From Ferruginibacter yonginensis (GTDB lineage Bacteria; Bacteroidota; Bacteroidia; Chitinophagales; Chitinophagaceae), in NCBI RefSeq assembly GCF_042651465.1, contig NZ_JBHSCZ010000002.1, forward strand, positions 248,001 through 312,000: a stretch of 64,000 nt of DNA. Direction: 5' to 3'. Shown here piece by piece: positions 17,392 through 27,083 of this stretch. Position 1 is the stretch's first letter; each line of letters opens with the position of its first letter. Position numbers and translations under genes: made by a program. Under the pieces are notes generated by a model. The model was not told the origin of the DNA. It did no database searches and saw only the letters and a program-made list of their open reading frames with translations.

Positions 17392-17901
17392 ATGCTATTT
17401 AATACCATCGGTTACCGATTACTATTAAATTATAAAAGCAATGCCAGTACTGTTGCCATCAATCAAAAGATTGATGCGCAACAATACGCTGAGGCTGATT
17501 TAATGGAACTGACCATTCCACTGAACATGCCTTATTACAGCGACCAACCTTTAGAAAATACCTACGGTGAAATTGAAATAAAAGGAACTCATTATGCATA
17601 CGTTAAAAGAATGGTAAGCAATAATGAACTTCATATTTGGTGCTTGCCTAACAAATCAAAAACAGCCTTACAACAATTAAAAAATCAAAGTAATGCTGCT
17701 CTCAGTGCCCACGAATCAAATAATAAACCAGCAAAAAACAACACGTTAAAAATATTTGAGTATGATGGAACAATTCAATCAAGCTCAACAATGACCCCCG
17801 TTTTAAATCCAATTTCTCAACCTTGTAATAGTTACTACTTAAATAGTAAACCACAGTTTGAGCCAAGCAGCATACAGCATCCCCCAGAAGTAATCGCATA
17901 A
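17392..17901 (+). CDS. Hypothetical protein with N-terminal hydrophobic anchor
   Basis: A protein of 169 residues (181 if a TTG at 17356 is used). It starts with a hydrophobic segment (MLFNTIGYRLLL) and continues into a polar region with no known domain, ending in a low-complexity tail rich in Ser, Asn and Pro. I prefer the ATG at 17392 because the perfect -7 box at 17343-17350 puts the RNA start at about 17357, after the TTG. Short proteins that begin with a similar hydrophobic stretch and FN-x-x-G-Y are frequent in Chitinophagaceae, but I know of no function. The gene is the first behind the 17294 operator; two hairpins at its stop codon separate it from the haloperoxidase operon. Confidence 0.7.
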   Translation: MLFNTIGYRLLLNYKSNASTVAINQKIDAQQYAEADLMELTIPLNMPYYSDQPLENTYGEIEIKGTHYAYVKRMVSNNELHIWCLPNKSKTALQQLKNQSNAALSAHESNNKPAKNNTLKIFEYDGTIQSSSTMTPVLNPISQPCNSYYLNSKPQFEPSSIQHPPEVIA

Positions 17902-17943
17902 ACCTGATGCGATTACTGGCTGCTACGTTATAACGTAAGCAGC
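17891..17943 (+). terminator. Two back-to-back hairpins at the stop codon (attenuator or terminator)
   Basis: Hairpin A is TAATCGCAT / ATGCGATTA (9 bp, 7-nt loop, 17891-17915), with the preceding gene's stop codon inside it. Hairpin B begins three bases later: GCTGCT / AGCAGC with an inner ACGTT / AACGT stem and a one-base bulge (17919-17943). There is ATTTTACC but no long T-tract after B, so read-through into the next operon is plausible. Confidence 0.55.
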
Positions 17944-17978
17944 ATTTTACCATTACTTTTTACTCAATTTATTATTTA

Positions 17979-19316
17979 ATGAAACTCATTAAAGGCATAC
18001 TAGCCATTGCTGCTATTATAGTAGCTTTTCATGCATGTGCACCTAAAAAAAATACATCAACTGCATATTTTAATAACAGCTTATTGTACTGCAAAGCGGT
18101 TAAAAATTTAAACGATGTAGTGTTAGAAAATAATTTTCCACCCATGATTGCTGCACGTAATTATGCCTATGCAAATATTGCAGCGTATGAATGTATGGCA
18201 GCAGGTAATAAAAATTATCAAACACTCAGTAAGCAAATTAAACATTTACCTACAATGCCTACTGCACCAGCAGGGGTTACTATCAACTATAATCTAGCTG
18301 CTTTGTTATCACTCATAAAGGTAGGCAATGCAGTAACTTTTCCTGAAGGTAGCCTTATGGCTACATATGAACAATTAAAAAAAGATGCTGATAGTGTAGG
18401 CATGCCTGCAGATGAATTACAGCATACCATTGCATTTTCTGACAGCGTAGTAAGCACAATTTTAAAATGGAGCAAAGGCGATCATTATGCACAAACAAGA
18501 AGTGCAGAAAAATATACTGTTGAAAATAAAGATGGCCGTTGGATACCTACACCACCTATGTATGCCTCAGCAGTGGAGCCGCATTGGATGGAAATTAGGC
18601 CACTTGTGTTAGATAGTGCTTCGCAGTTTATGCCGGTTCGTCCACCTGTATTTGATGTAACCAATAAAAACAGTAGCTACTACAAAGCTTTGTTAGAAGT
18701 TAAAAATATTGGCGATAGCCTTACAGAAGAACAACGTTTTATCGCTGATTTTTGGGATGATAACCCGTTTAAAATGAATGTATCAGGCCATGCTATGTTT
18801 GCCTCAAAAAAGTTTTCGCCTGCAGGCCATTGGATGAATATTGTAGGCATTGCCGCACAAAAATCAAAAGCAGATGTTGGTGCCACTATTGCTGCTTATA
18901 CACAAACTGCTATTGCATTATTTGATGCTTTTATTAGTTGTTGGGATGAAAAATACCGTAGTAATTTTATTCGTCCTGAAACGGCTATTGCCCAATATAT
19001 TAATGATGCATGGCGACCGTATATACAAACACCACCATTTCCATCATATACCAGCGGCCATGCAACCATTTCTGCAGCGGCGGCTGAAGTTATGGCAAAT
19101 TGTTTTGGTGATACTATTAACATCAGCGATACCTCACTTTTAGCTTTTGGTATAAAAAGTAGAAACATTGTAACGTTTAGAAATGCTGCCAAAGAAGCAG
19201 CCATGTCGAGGTTGTACGGTGGTATTCATTACCGTTTTGATAATGAAGCCGGCAATCAATCGGGTACAAAACTGGGTATCTATATTGTTGAAAAACTTCG
19301 TCTAAAAAACAAATAA
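17979..19316 (+). CDS. Vanadium-dependent haloperoxidase-like lipoprotein (PAP2 superfamily)
   Basis: A 445-residue exported lipoprotein (Cys20 in AFHAC) of the vanadium haloperoxidase / PAP2 phosphatase group. The C-terminal third has the anion-binding pocket: Lys325 and Arg332 in the KYRSNFIRPE stretch, SGH at 359-361 in YTSGHATIS, and Arg411 and His417 in SRLYGGIHYRFD. All the residues needed to hold vanadate or phosphate are present. Such enzymes either oxidise halides with peroxide or remove phosphate; which one applies cannot be read here. It heads a four-gene operon with gaps of 2, 4 and 9 bp, including a second haloperoxidase-like protein. Confidence 0.88.
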   Translation: MKLIKGILAIAAIIVAFHACAPKKNTSTAYFNNSLLYCKAVKNLNDVVLENNFPPMIAARNYAYANIAAYECMAAGNKNYQTLSKQIKHLPTMPTAPAGVTINYNLAALLSLIKVGNAVTFPEGSLMATYEQLKKDADSVGMPADELQHTIAFSDSVVSTILKWSKGDHYAQTRSAEKYTVENKDGRWIPTPPMYASAVEPHWMEIRPLVLDSASQFMPVRPPVFDVTNKNSSYYKALLEVKNIGDSLTEEQRFIADFWDDNPFKMNVSGHAMFASKKFSPAGHWMNIVGIAAQKSKADVGATIAAYTQTAIALFDAFISCWDEKYRSNFIRPETAIAQYINDAWRPYIQTPPFPSYTSGHATISAAAAEVMANCFGDTINISDTSLLAFGIKSRNIVTFRNAAKEAAMSRLYGGIHYRFDNEAGNQSGTKLGIYIVEKLRLKNK

Positions 19317-19318
19317 AC

Positions 19319-20236
19319 ATGAACTATCTATATAAAGCAATTATTATAAGCATAATAACCACTACATGCAGCAATGCCCTACAGGCACAAACTGATATTG
19401 ATGTAAACATGATGCAAAAAAAAGAACTATGTGCTGGTGTTGAATACAGCTACCACTCATGGAATAAATATTGGGAAGCTGATTTTAAAAGACCCAACCT
19501 AAATTTAGGTACAGTAAGAACGCAAATGTATGCAGCAATGGGTACATATGGCGTTACAAACAAACTCAATATTATGGCGGGTGTACCATTTGTAACTACT
19601 AAAGCTAGTGCCGGACAATTAAAAGGTTTACAAGGCTGGCAAGATGTTATGATTGGTGCAAAATATAAATTGTTTCAAAAAACGTTGAAGCAACATACAC
19701 TATCAGGTTACGTATCAGCAAAATTTACTGCACCTACAACAAATTATGTAGTTGATTACCTTCCGCTCAATATTGGGTTAAAAGCTACTACTATTACCTC
19801 AAGGGCATTGGTAGATTATCAAATAAAAAAATGGTTTACTACTGCATCGGCCGCTTATGTATGGCGAAGCAACATCCGCTTAGATAGAAATAGCTACTAC
19901 ACAACAACCATGCATTACACCAACGAAGTGGCTATGCCCAACGCCTTTACCTACAATATAAGAGCTGGCTATAGAAACAAAGGCCTTATAGCAGAAGTTT
20001 TTTACAACAACTGGATTACACAAGGCGGTTTTGATATTACTAAAAACAATATGCCTTTTCCTAGCAACCGTATGAATAACAGTATGGTGGGGTTACATGT
20101 GTTTTACCCATTGTGGTTTCAAAAAAAATTATCAATTGTAGGCAATGCTTATACCACTATAACTGGCCGTAACGTAGGCCAAACCAATGGTTTAAGCATC
20201 GGTCTTTTTTATTTAGCCAACTTTTCTAAAAAGTAA
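19319..20236 (+). CDS. Outer-membrane beta-barrel-like protein (transporter family)
   Basis: A 305-residue exported protein: signal peptide to about residue 23 (CSNALQAQ), then alternating amphipathic strands with aromatic girdles and a phenylalanine-rich C-terminus (YLANFSKK). This is the pattern of small outer-membrane barrels annotated as phenol-degradation (MetA)-like or transporter proteins. There is no TonB box or plug. It begins 2 bp after the upstream haloperoxidase stop and ends 4 bp before the next one, so its job is probably linked to theirs, for example moving halide, phosphate or an organic product across the outer membrane. That role is inferred from position only. Confidence 0.7.
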   Translation: MNYLYKAIIISIITTTCSNALQAQTDIDVNMMQKKELCAGVEYSYHSWNKYWEADFKRPNLNLGTVRTQMYAAMGTYGVTNKLNIMAGVPFVTTKASAGQLKGLQGWQDVMIGAKYKLFQKTLKQHTLSGYVSAKFTAPTTNYVVDYLPLNIGLKATTITSRALVDYQIKKWFTTASAAYVWRSNIRLDRNSYYTTTMHYTNEVAMPNAFTYNIRAGYRNKGLIAEVFYNNWITQGGFDITKNNMPFPSNRMNNSMVGLHVFYPLWFQKKLSIVGNAYTTITGRNVGQTNGLSIGLFYLANFSKK

Positions 20237-20240
20237 TTCA

Positions 20241-21779
20241 ATGAAAAAATTATATATATGCATCGCTATTATTATTGTAGCAACAAGCTGTAGCAAAGAA
20301 ATTGTAGAACGTACCAACGAATTTGAAGCATTAAATCCATTACGGGTTGATAGCAATGCAGGTACATGGCGACCAATACTTATTTCGTCGCCATCAGCCT
20401 TTACTGTAAGTGCTCCTATTGCTACTACTTCGCCAGATTATATCATTCAATTAAATGAAATTAAAAGTTTTCAAGCCAATATGAATGCGGCTGATAGAGC
20501 TATTGTAAAATATTGGAGCGCTGGTGCCGTTGTTCGTTGGAACGAAATTTTAAGAGAACTAGTTGCTAAACACAACCTTCCTCCTTATCAAAATAATGAT
20601 GGCACTTACCCTATACCTAGTGCCAATAACCCATTAGCGTACCCACTGTTTCCTTTTTCAAACCCACCATATGCAGCAAGGGCCTACGCTTATGTAAGTG
20701 CTGCTCAGTATGATGCATTGGTAACAACTATGTATTTCAAAAAAATATACAACCGCAATGCGCCCCATAAGGTAGATGCTGGTATTAAATTACTGATTCC
20801 TAGTTCACCTTTATCATCGTACCCGAGTGAAGATGCTACGGTGATGGGTGCAACCGTAGAAATGTTGAAGTTGTTATTTCCGGGTGACCAAGCATACATT
20901 CAACAAAAAGCTGATGAACATAAAAGAGCTCGTTTGCTGAGTGGCGCAAATGTTAGGAGCGATTTAGATGCTGGTGAAAATATTGGCAAAGTGGTTGCAC
21001 TACAATTTATTACAAGAGCCAGAAATGATAGAGCTGGTGCTGCTGTAGGCAATGCCACTATTTGGGCTCAATTAGAAAACGATGCTATTGCAAGAGGACA
21101 AACACCTTGGATTAGTTTAGAAACACCAAAGCGTCCGCCAATGTTACCTTTGTTCGGCAAGGTGAAAGCGTTTTTATTTGATTCTGCAACTTTGGTAAAT
21201 CAAATAAGGCCAGCTGCACCACCATCAACCAACTCTTTACAATTCAATAACGAGCTCAATGAAGTATTATCTTACAGCAACAATGCTAGCAGAGAGCAAA
21301 TAAGAATAGCACACTTTTGGGCTGATGGCGTTGGCACTTATACACCACCAGGTCATTGGAACGCTATTGCTGCAGAAGATTTTGTAAAAGAACGTTTTAG
21401 TGAAGTGCGTTGGGCTCGTAATATGGCATTACTCAATATGAGCTTAATGGATGCTGCCATTGCTTGTTGGGATGCAAAGTATACCTACTTTAATCCTCGT
21501 CCATCACAAATGAATAATGCCATAAAAACAACTACTGGGGTGCCTAATTTTCCTGCATATATTTCGGGCCACTCAACTTTTAGTGCTGCCGCTGCTAGTG
21601 TATTATCACACATAATACCCGTAAAAGCAGCTGGTTACGATGCTATGGCTAAAGAAGCCTCTTTATCACGTTTATATGGAGCTATACATTATAGAAGCGA
21701 TTGCGAAAAAGGTTTAATAGTAGGAAATAAAGTAGCCCAATTTGCAATTCAAAGAGCTTTAACGGATGGGGCTGAATAA
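20241..21779 (+). CDS. Vanadium-dependent haloperoxidase-like lipoprotein (PAP2 superfamily), second copy
   Basis: A 512-residue exported lipoprotein (Cys17 in VATSC). It shares the PAP2/vanadium haloperoxidase fold with the protein at 17979 but is longer and clearly diverged, so it is not a recent duplicate. Pocket residues are complete: FNPRPSQ with the Arg, SGH at 442-444 in YISGHSTFS, and Arg477 and His483 in SRLYGAIHYRSD. The N-terminal 200 residues carry the extra helical domain usual for the bacterial family. Co-transcribed with the barrel protein before it and the FG-GAP protein after it. Confidence 0.88.
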   Translation: MKKLYICIAIIIVATSCSKEIVERTNEFEALNPLRVDSNAGTWRPILISSPSAFTVSAPIATTSPDYIIQLNEIKSFQANMNAADRAIVKYWSAGAVVRWNEILRELVAKHNLPPYQNNDGTYPIPSANNPLAYPLFPFSNPPYAARAYAYVSAAQYDALVTTMYFKKIYNRNAPHKVDAGIKLLIPSSPLSSYPSEDATVMGATVEMLKLLFPGDQAYIQQKADEHKRARLLSGANVRSDLDAGENIGKVVALQFITRARNDRAGAAVGNATIWAQLENDAIARGQTPWISLETPKRPPMLPLFGKVKAFLFDSATLVNQIRPAAPPSTNSLQFNNELNEVLSYSNNASREQIRIAHFWADGVGTYTPPGHWNAIAAEDFVKERFSEVRWARNMALLNMSLMDAAIACWDAKYTYFNPRPSQMNNAIKTTTGVPNFPAYISGHSTFSAAAASVLSHIIPVKAAGYDAMAKEASLSRLYGAIHYRSDCEKGLIVGNKVAQFAIQRALTDGAE

Positions 21780-21788
21780 AAATTTAAT

Positions 21789-24700
21789 ATGAAAAAAAAT
21801 TGCTTACAACAAACATACTTAGGCTTTACCGCTTTCATTATTTTGGTATGGTTTACCTTATTATCTAGCTGTTCATCAAACCAACAACAACCGTTGTTTG
21901 AGTTAAGACAAGGCAGCGAAACGGGTCTTAATTTTGTAAACAAGCTCACCGCTACACCAAGCTTCAATATGTTTAAGTACATGTACTTTTACAACGGAGC
22001 TGGGGTAGGCGCTGGTGATTTTAATAATGATGGAAAGATAGATGTGTTTTTTGCAAGCAATCAACAACAAAATAAATTATACCTCAATAAAGGCAATTTA
22101 CATTTTGAAGATGTAACTGTAGCAGCTAAAATACCTACCAATGGCGGCTGGAGCACAGGTGTATCTGTAATAGATATTAACAATGATGGCCTGCTTGATA
22201 TCTATGTATGCAAAGTGGGCAATTTTGATGCACTCCAGAGCCACAACGAATTTTTAATTTGTAAAGGTATTGATGCCAACGGTGTACCCTTTTATGAAGA
22301 TGAAGCCTTACAACGTAATGTTGCATTCAGCGCATTTGGTACCCAAACATCATTTATTGATTATGATAATGATGGCGACCTTGATATGTACCTGATGAAC
22401 CACTCTTTGCGTTACAATGGTACATTTAATGCACGTAATACCTACTACAACACCACCGATAGTTTGAGTGCTGATTATTTGTTACAAAACAACAACGGTG
22501 TGTTTACAGATGTATCAAAACAAGCAGGCATAACTGGCTACATTATTGGTTATGGCTTGGGCATTTGTATCAGTGATATTGATATGGATGGTTATCAGGA
22601 TATTTATATTGGTAATGATTTTCATGAAAATGATTATTTATACATTAACCAAAAAAACGGCACTTTTAAAGAGGTTATTCAAAACTGCATAATGCATACC
22701 AGCCAATTTAGTATGGGGGTTGATATTGCTGATGCTAATAACGATGGGTATCCTGAAATTATTACGATGGATATGATGCCATCTGACCCATACATTTTAA
22801 AACGTTCGCTAGATGAAGATGCGTATGATTTATTTCAGTTTAAAAGGAGCTACGGTTACATGCCACAATTTGCCAAAAATGCTTTGCAATACAATCGTGG
22901 TAATGGTATGTTTAGCGAAGTAGGCATGTACAGCAAAGTATTTGCAACCGATTGGAGCTGGGCTGCTTTATTTACTGATTTTGATAATGATGGTTGGAAA
23001 GACCTGTTTATTAGCAACGGTATACCTAAACGCTTAAATGATATTGATTATGTAAACTATGTGAGTGATGCTGCTTTTCAAGATAAAATTCGCAGCAATA
23101 ATATGGGTGAAAAAGATATGGCCCTTATTGATAAGTTTCCTCAAATAAAATTACCCAATCGCTTTTACCTCAATAAAAAAAACCTGCAGTTTGAAGATGT
23201 TGATGCACTCATAAAAAATAATACAGCTACCTACTCAAATGGTGCTGCCTATGCTGATTTTGATAATGATGGCGATATTGATATTGTAGTAAATAATATT
23301 GATGATGCAGCAATGTTGTATCAAAATAAAACCAATGACCATGCTACCAATCACTGGCTGAGTATACAATTAAGAGGCGATAGCAATAATTACAATGCCA
23401 TAGGTACCAAAGTGTTGGTATACAGCCAACAACAATTGCAAACCTATGAAACAACACCAGTACGTGGTTTTCAAAGTGCTATGCAAGTGCCCGTTCATAT
23501 TGGCTTAGGTTCAATTACGCCAGATTCTGTTTTGATTGTATGGCCTAATCATACTTACCAAAAAATAAATAATGCAACAGATACAACCATTACCATTACG
23601 TATAAAAAAGGGTTGCCTGTTTTCAATTATCAACAACTAAAACAACCTCTCTTATCTAATAAAATTGTTGACATAACAAACGCCACACAGCTCCGTTATG
23701 TGCATGAAGAAAATCCTTTTAATGAATTTAATAGAGAGCAATTAATGCCTCACATGGTAAGTAGAGAAGGCCCAGCATTAGCCATTGGTGATTACAATGG
23801 TGATGGATTGGAAGATGTTTTTATTGGTGCAGCGAAAGCAAAAAAAGCTGGAATATTTTTACAAACAATAACCGGTACTTTTAAACAAGACAAACAACCT
23901 AATATTGAAAATGATAGTACTTATGAAGATGTTGCTGCTCAATGGGTGGATGTAAACAATGATCGTTCACTTGATTTAGTAGTTGCTAGTGGTGGTAATG
24001 AATATTATGGCAACAGCGAATTTTTATTACCTCGGGTTTATATTAACGATGGCAAGGGTCATCTTACCAAAAACCCAACAGCATTTGATAATGCCATTAT
24101 GTTAACTGCTTCATGTGTTACTACATTAGATATTAATAATGATGGTTTTGTTGATTTATTTTTCGGAGGTCGTGCCGTGCCTTGGCAATATGGAGTAGTC
24201 CCATCATCCTATTTATTATTGAACGATGGTAAGGGCAATTTTAAAAACGTAATAAAAAATGTAGCTCCCTATTTAAGTGATGTAGGTTTTGTAACGAGCG
24301 CCATTACCAACGATATTGATAAAAATGGCTTGCAAGATTTAGTGCTTACTTTAGAATGGGGTGGTATTATTGCCTTCACACAAAACCAACAACACCAATT
24401 TACAGCTAAATGGCTCACACAAAACAAAGGTTGGTGGAACTTTATTAAAGCTGTTGACGTTGATGGCGATGGTGACGATGATTTTGTTGCTGGTAACCTT
24501 GGCCTCAACAATCGCCTTTATGCAAGCCCTTCTACACCCGTAAATATGTACTATAATGATTTTGATGGTAATGGAAAAAAAGAGCAAATCGTAACATATT
24601 TTTTACAGAACAAACAAATTCCGTTTGCTAATAAAGATGAATTACAGAAACAATTACCATCTTTTAAAAAACAATATTTGTACGCAGCAGATTTTGCAAA

Positions 24701-25136
24701 GGCCAATTTGTTTGATTTATTTCCGAAAGCTAGTTTTGATAATGCTTTAAAATATGAGGCCAACAACTTTAGTAATGTTGTACTTATTAACCAAGGCAAT
24801 GGCAAGTTTGATGTAAAGCCCCTACCATGGCAAGCACAATTAGCACCCTATAGAGATGCTGCTATTGTAGATGCCAATAATGATCATTTACCAGATATAT
24901 TTTTAATAGGTAACTACTACCATAATAACATTCAAATGGGTATGCATGATGCTGATTATGGTAGCTTATTAATAAACCAAGGTAAGGGCAATTTTAAATA
25001 TGAAACGCTCAATGGCGTAGTATTAAAAGGTGAAAGCAGGCATATCGCACCTATTACCATTCAACATAAACAAGCCTATATTATTGCAAAAAATAATGAT
25101 AGTGCGTTGGTGTTACAGTTTCAACAATATCACTAG
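21789..25136 (+). CDS. CRTAC1-like lipoprotein with FG-GAP/VCBS repeats and an ASPIC/UnbV domain
   Basis: A 1115-residue surface or periplasmic lipoprotein (Cys28 in LLSSC). Two beta-propeller regions are built of FG-GAP repeats with calcium loops of the form D-x-N-N-D-G: DFNNDGKID, DINNDGLLD, DYDNDGDLD, DIDMDGYQD, DANNDGYPE, DFDNDGWKD and DFDNDGDID in the first, and DYNGDGLED, DINNDGFVD, DVDGDGDDD and DANNDHLPD in the second. Between them lies an ASPIC/UnbV segment (NAIGTKVLV ... VRGFQSAMQVPVHIGLG). No enzymatic residue is apparent. It is the last gene of the haloperoxidase operon and its stop codon overlaps that of the convergent amylosucrase-like gene by 4 bp. Confidence 0.9.
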   Translation: MKKNCLQQTYLGFTAFIILVWFTLLSSCSSNQQQPLFELRQGSETGLNFVNKLTATPSFNMFKYMYFYNGAGVGAGDFNNDGKIDVFFASNQQQNKLYLNKGNLHFEDVTVAAKIPTNGGWSTGVSVIDINNDGLLDIYVCKVGNFDALQSHNEFLICKGIDANGVPFYEDEALQRNVAFSAFGTQTSFIDYDNDGDLDMYLMNHSLRYNGTFNARNTYYNTTDSLSADYLLQNNNGVFTDVSKQAGITGYIIGYGLGICISDIDMDGYQDIYIGNDFHENDYLYINQKNGTFKEVIQNCIMHTSQFSMGVDIADANNDGYPEIITMDMMPSDPYILKRSLDEDAYDLFQFKRSYGYMPQFAKNALQYNRGNGMFSEVGMYSKVFATDWSWAALFTDFDNDGWKDLFISNGIPKRLNDIDYVNYVSDAAFQDKIRSNNMGEKDMALIDKFPQIKLPNRFYLNKKNLQFEDVDALIKNNTATYSNGAAYADFDNDGDIDIVVNNIDDAAMLYQNKTNDHATNHWLSIQLRGDSNNYNAIGTKVLVYSQQQLQTYETTPVRGFQSAMQVPVHIGLGSITPDSVLIVWPNHTYQKINNATDTTITITYKKGLPVFNYQQLKQPLLSNKIVDITNATQLRYVHEENPFNEFNREQLMPHMVSREGPALAIGDYNGDGLEDVFIGAAKAKKAGIFLQTITGTFKQDKQPNIENDSTYEDVAAQWVDVNNDRSLDLVVASGGNEYYGNSEFLLPRVYINDGKGHLTKNPTAFDNAIMLTASCVTTLDINNDGFVDLFFGGRAVPWQYGVVPSSYLLLNDGKGNFKNVIKNVAPYLSDVGFVTSAITNDIDKNGLQDLVLTLEWGGIIAFTQNQQHQFTAKWLTQNKGWWNFIKAVDVDGDGDDDFVAGNLGLNNRLYASPSTPVNMYYNDFDGNGKKEQIVTYFLQNKQIPFANKDELQKQLPSFKKQYLYAADFAKANLFDLFPKASFDNALKYEANNFSNVVLINQGNGKFDVKPLPWQAQLAPYRDAAIVDANNDHLPDIFLIGNYYHNNIQMGMHDADYGSLLINQGKGNFKYETLNGVVLKGESRHIAPITIQHKQAYIIAKNNDSALVLQFQQYH

Positions 25137-27067
25137 GCCGTTGTTAAAATTAAGTATTGATAAGGCTCTAAAATTAAGTACGCTGCATCAGGACCAATAT
25201 TATATGTTTTATTGGTTACCAAATCTGTAACAGTGGTAAGGTTTTTTGAAAAAGATTTGAAAGCGTACCATGTTAAAAAAGCCACTTCGTTACTAAAATT
25301 AAATAGGCAGTAAATATGTTGATCAGCAGTGTGCCGCACATAACCTGCCACATGAATATTATGCGGTGGCAACCAGTGTATATTTTTTAAATCACTTATA
25401 GCTGGTAGTTGTTTACGAATTGTAATAAGTTGCTGTGTGGCTTCAAATATTCGTTGTTCAATGCTGCCTTTGGTTTGTATTAAATCATTCTTTTGCCAAT
25501 CGATGATGGGGCGGTGCATCCAACGGTTATCATAACTTTTAGCAGCATCGTTTAAATAACTATAATCGTTTGTGTAACCTACTTCATCACCATAATACAA
25601 CATTGGTAACCCGCCGTAAAAAATTGCACAAGCTTGCATTACTATAATGCGTTTGATGGCTGTTTCAATAAGTGCTGCATCATTGTTATTGATAGCGTTT
25701 TCTAACCCACAAAGCGATGCCAATGTACCACTTATACGAGCATCATTTGTTTTGGGGTTCACTGAAAACAAGGCCCCACTTGCAGATGAATAGGCATGGT
25801 TACCAGAAAAATAATTCATTAAAAATTTACGGTGCTCGTATGGGTTATAGCCTGCTTGGGCAATCATTTCATCTTCGTAACCCAAACCAATATCATCATG
25901 ACAACGGGTATAATTTATCCAAGTAGTACCGTAAGGTTTCTTTAAAATTTCTTGTTGTGCCGCAAGCATAATGGTAGTATCGCCTGTGGCAATAGCATCC
26001 CACTGCAAGGCCATTTGGGTTGCGTTGTAGGCTACATCACATTCGTTAGCATAAAACGCTCCTTCACCAAAATACTTCATAATATCTTTAGGTGCTACAA
26101 TTGCTTCTCCAAGTAAAGCCATACCAGGTGTAGCAACGTTTACGCATTGCTTAATAAGTTGTAATATGGTATGTGCTAATGGTAAATTTTGGCAAGTTGT
26201 ACCTAGTTGTTTCCAAATAAAAGCAGGTGCATCTATTCGCAATACATCAACCCCGATGTTAGCATAAAAGAAAATATTTTCTAACATGGCAATTAAAACG
26301 GCAGGGTTGGTAAAATTTAAATCCCATTGGTAATGGTGAAATACCGTCATTACCCATTTGTTTAATTCGGGTACATAAGTAAAATTGCCGGGGCTACTTT
26401 CAGGAAACACTTCTGGCATGGTACTTTCAAATTGATCAGGCACCACCCTATCATCATACATGTAAAAAAAATCTTGGTATTTTTTATCGCCTTGTTTGGC
26501 TTTAATGGCCCATTCGTGCTGGTTAGATGCATGATTAAGCACAATATCCAACATCAAATACATGCCTTTTTGCTGCATGTTTTGTTGCAGGTTTTTTAAA
26601 TCAGTAATGTTGCCAAAGCGCTCATCAACTTTTCTAAAATTACTCACAGCATAACCGCCATCACTAGCATCGGCTGGGCTTTCCATCAGTGGCATTAAAT
26701 GTAAAAAATTTACACCGAGCTGTTGCAAATACGGTAATTTTTGATTCATGGCGTTGATAGAACCTGCAAACCTATCAACATACAAACTCATGCCCACAAT
26801 ATCATTACTCAAAAACCATTTTTGTTCGCCGGCTTTTTGCGCATCTCTTTGCTTAAAATGTGGCGCTCTTTCAACGTGTGTATTAATGAGTAAGCGATAG
26901 AGTTGATCTAAAAATAAAGCAGCATAAGTATCGCCATACAACTGCACGTATAGCCCATTGATGGTACTTTCATGCTGTTGTAATCTTTTTAAAAAAGATT
27001 GATCATGTGGGTTGTTTAAAAATCGGTGTTTTGCTAATACATCACTCAAAATATGGCTATTCTTCAT
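25133..27067 (-). CDS. Amylosucrase-family GH13 (GH13_4), cytoplasmic
   Basis: A 644-residue protein without signal peptide. Family GH13_4 members split sucrose, either transferring glucose onto an alpha-1,4-glucan (amylosucrase) or releasing it (sucrose hydrolase). The whole length fits the family, including the helical N-domain (QLYGDTYAALFLDQL) and the DGGYAVSNFR loop. Counting from a TTG three codons upstream, the nucleophile is Asp282 (VLRIDAPAF), the acid/base Glu324 (LLGEAIV) and the third pair His393-Asp394 (RCHDDIG). These sit close to the Neisseria polysaccharea amylosucrase residues D286, E328 and D393. I chose the ATG at 27067. It is the last gene of an operon with a sugar kinase and a transporter, which fits sucrose use inside the cell. 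Confidence 0.9.
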   Translation of the reverse strand: MKNSHILSDVLAKHRFLNNPHDQSFLKRLQQHESTINGLYVQLYGDTYAALFLDQLYRLLINTHVERAPHFKQRDAQKAGEQKWFLSNDIVGMSLYVDRFAGSINAMNQKLPYLQQLGVNFLHLMPLMESPADASDGGYAVSNFRKVDERFGNITDLKNLQQNMQQKGMYLMLDIVLNHASNQHEWAIKAKQGDKKYQDFFYMYDDRVVPDQFESTMPEVFPESSPGNFTYVPELNKWVMTVFHHYQWDLNFTNPAVLIAMLENIFFYANIGVDVLRIDAPAFIWKQLGTTCQNLPLAHTILQLIKQCVNVATPGMALLGEAIVAPKDIMKYFGEGAFYANECDVAYNATQMALQWDAIATGDTTIMLAAQQEILKKPYGTTWINYTRCHDDIGLGYEDEMIAQAGYNPYEHRKFLMNYFSGNHAYSSASGALFSVNPKTNDARISGTLASLCGLENAINNNDAALIETAIKRIIVMQACAIFYGGLPMLYYGDEVGYTNDYSYLNDAAKSYDNRWMHRPIIDWQKNDLIQTKGSIEQRIFEATQQLITIRKQLPAISDLKNIHWLPPHNIHVAGYVRHTADQHIYCLFNFSNEVAFLTWYAFKSFSKNLTTVTDLVTNKTYNIGPDAAYLILEPYQYLILTTA

Positions 27068-27083
27068 CACTACCAATATAAAA

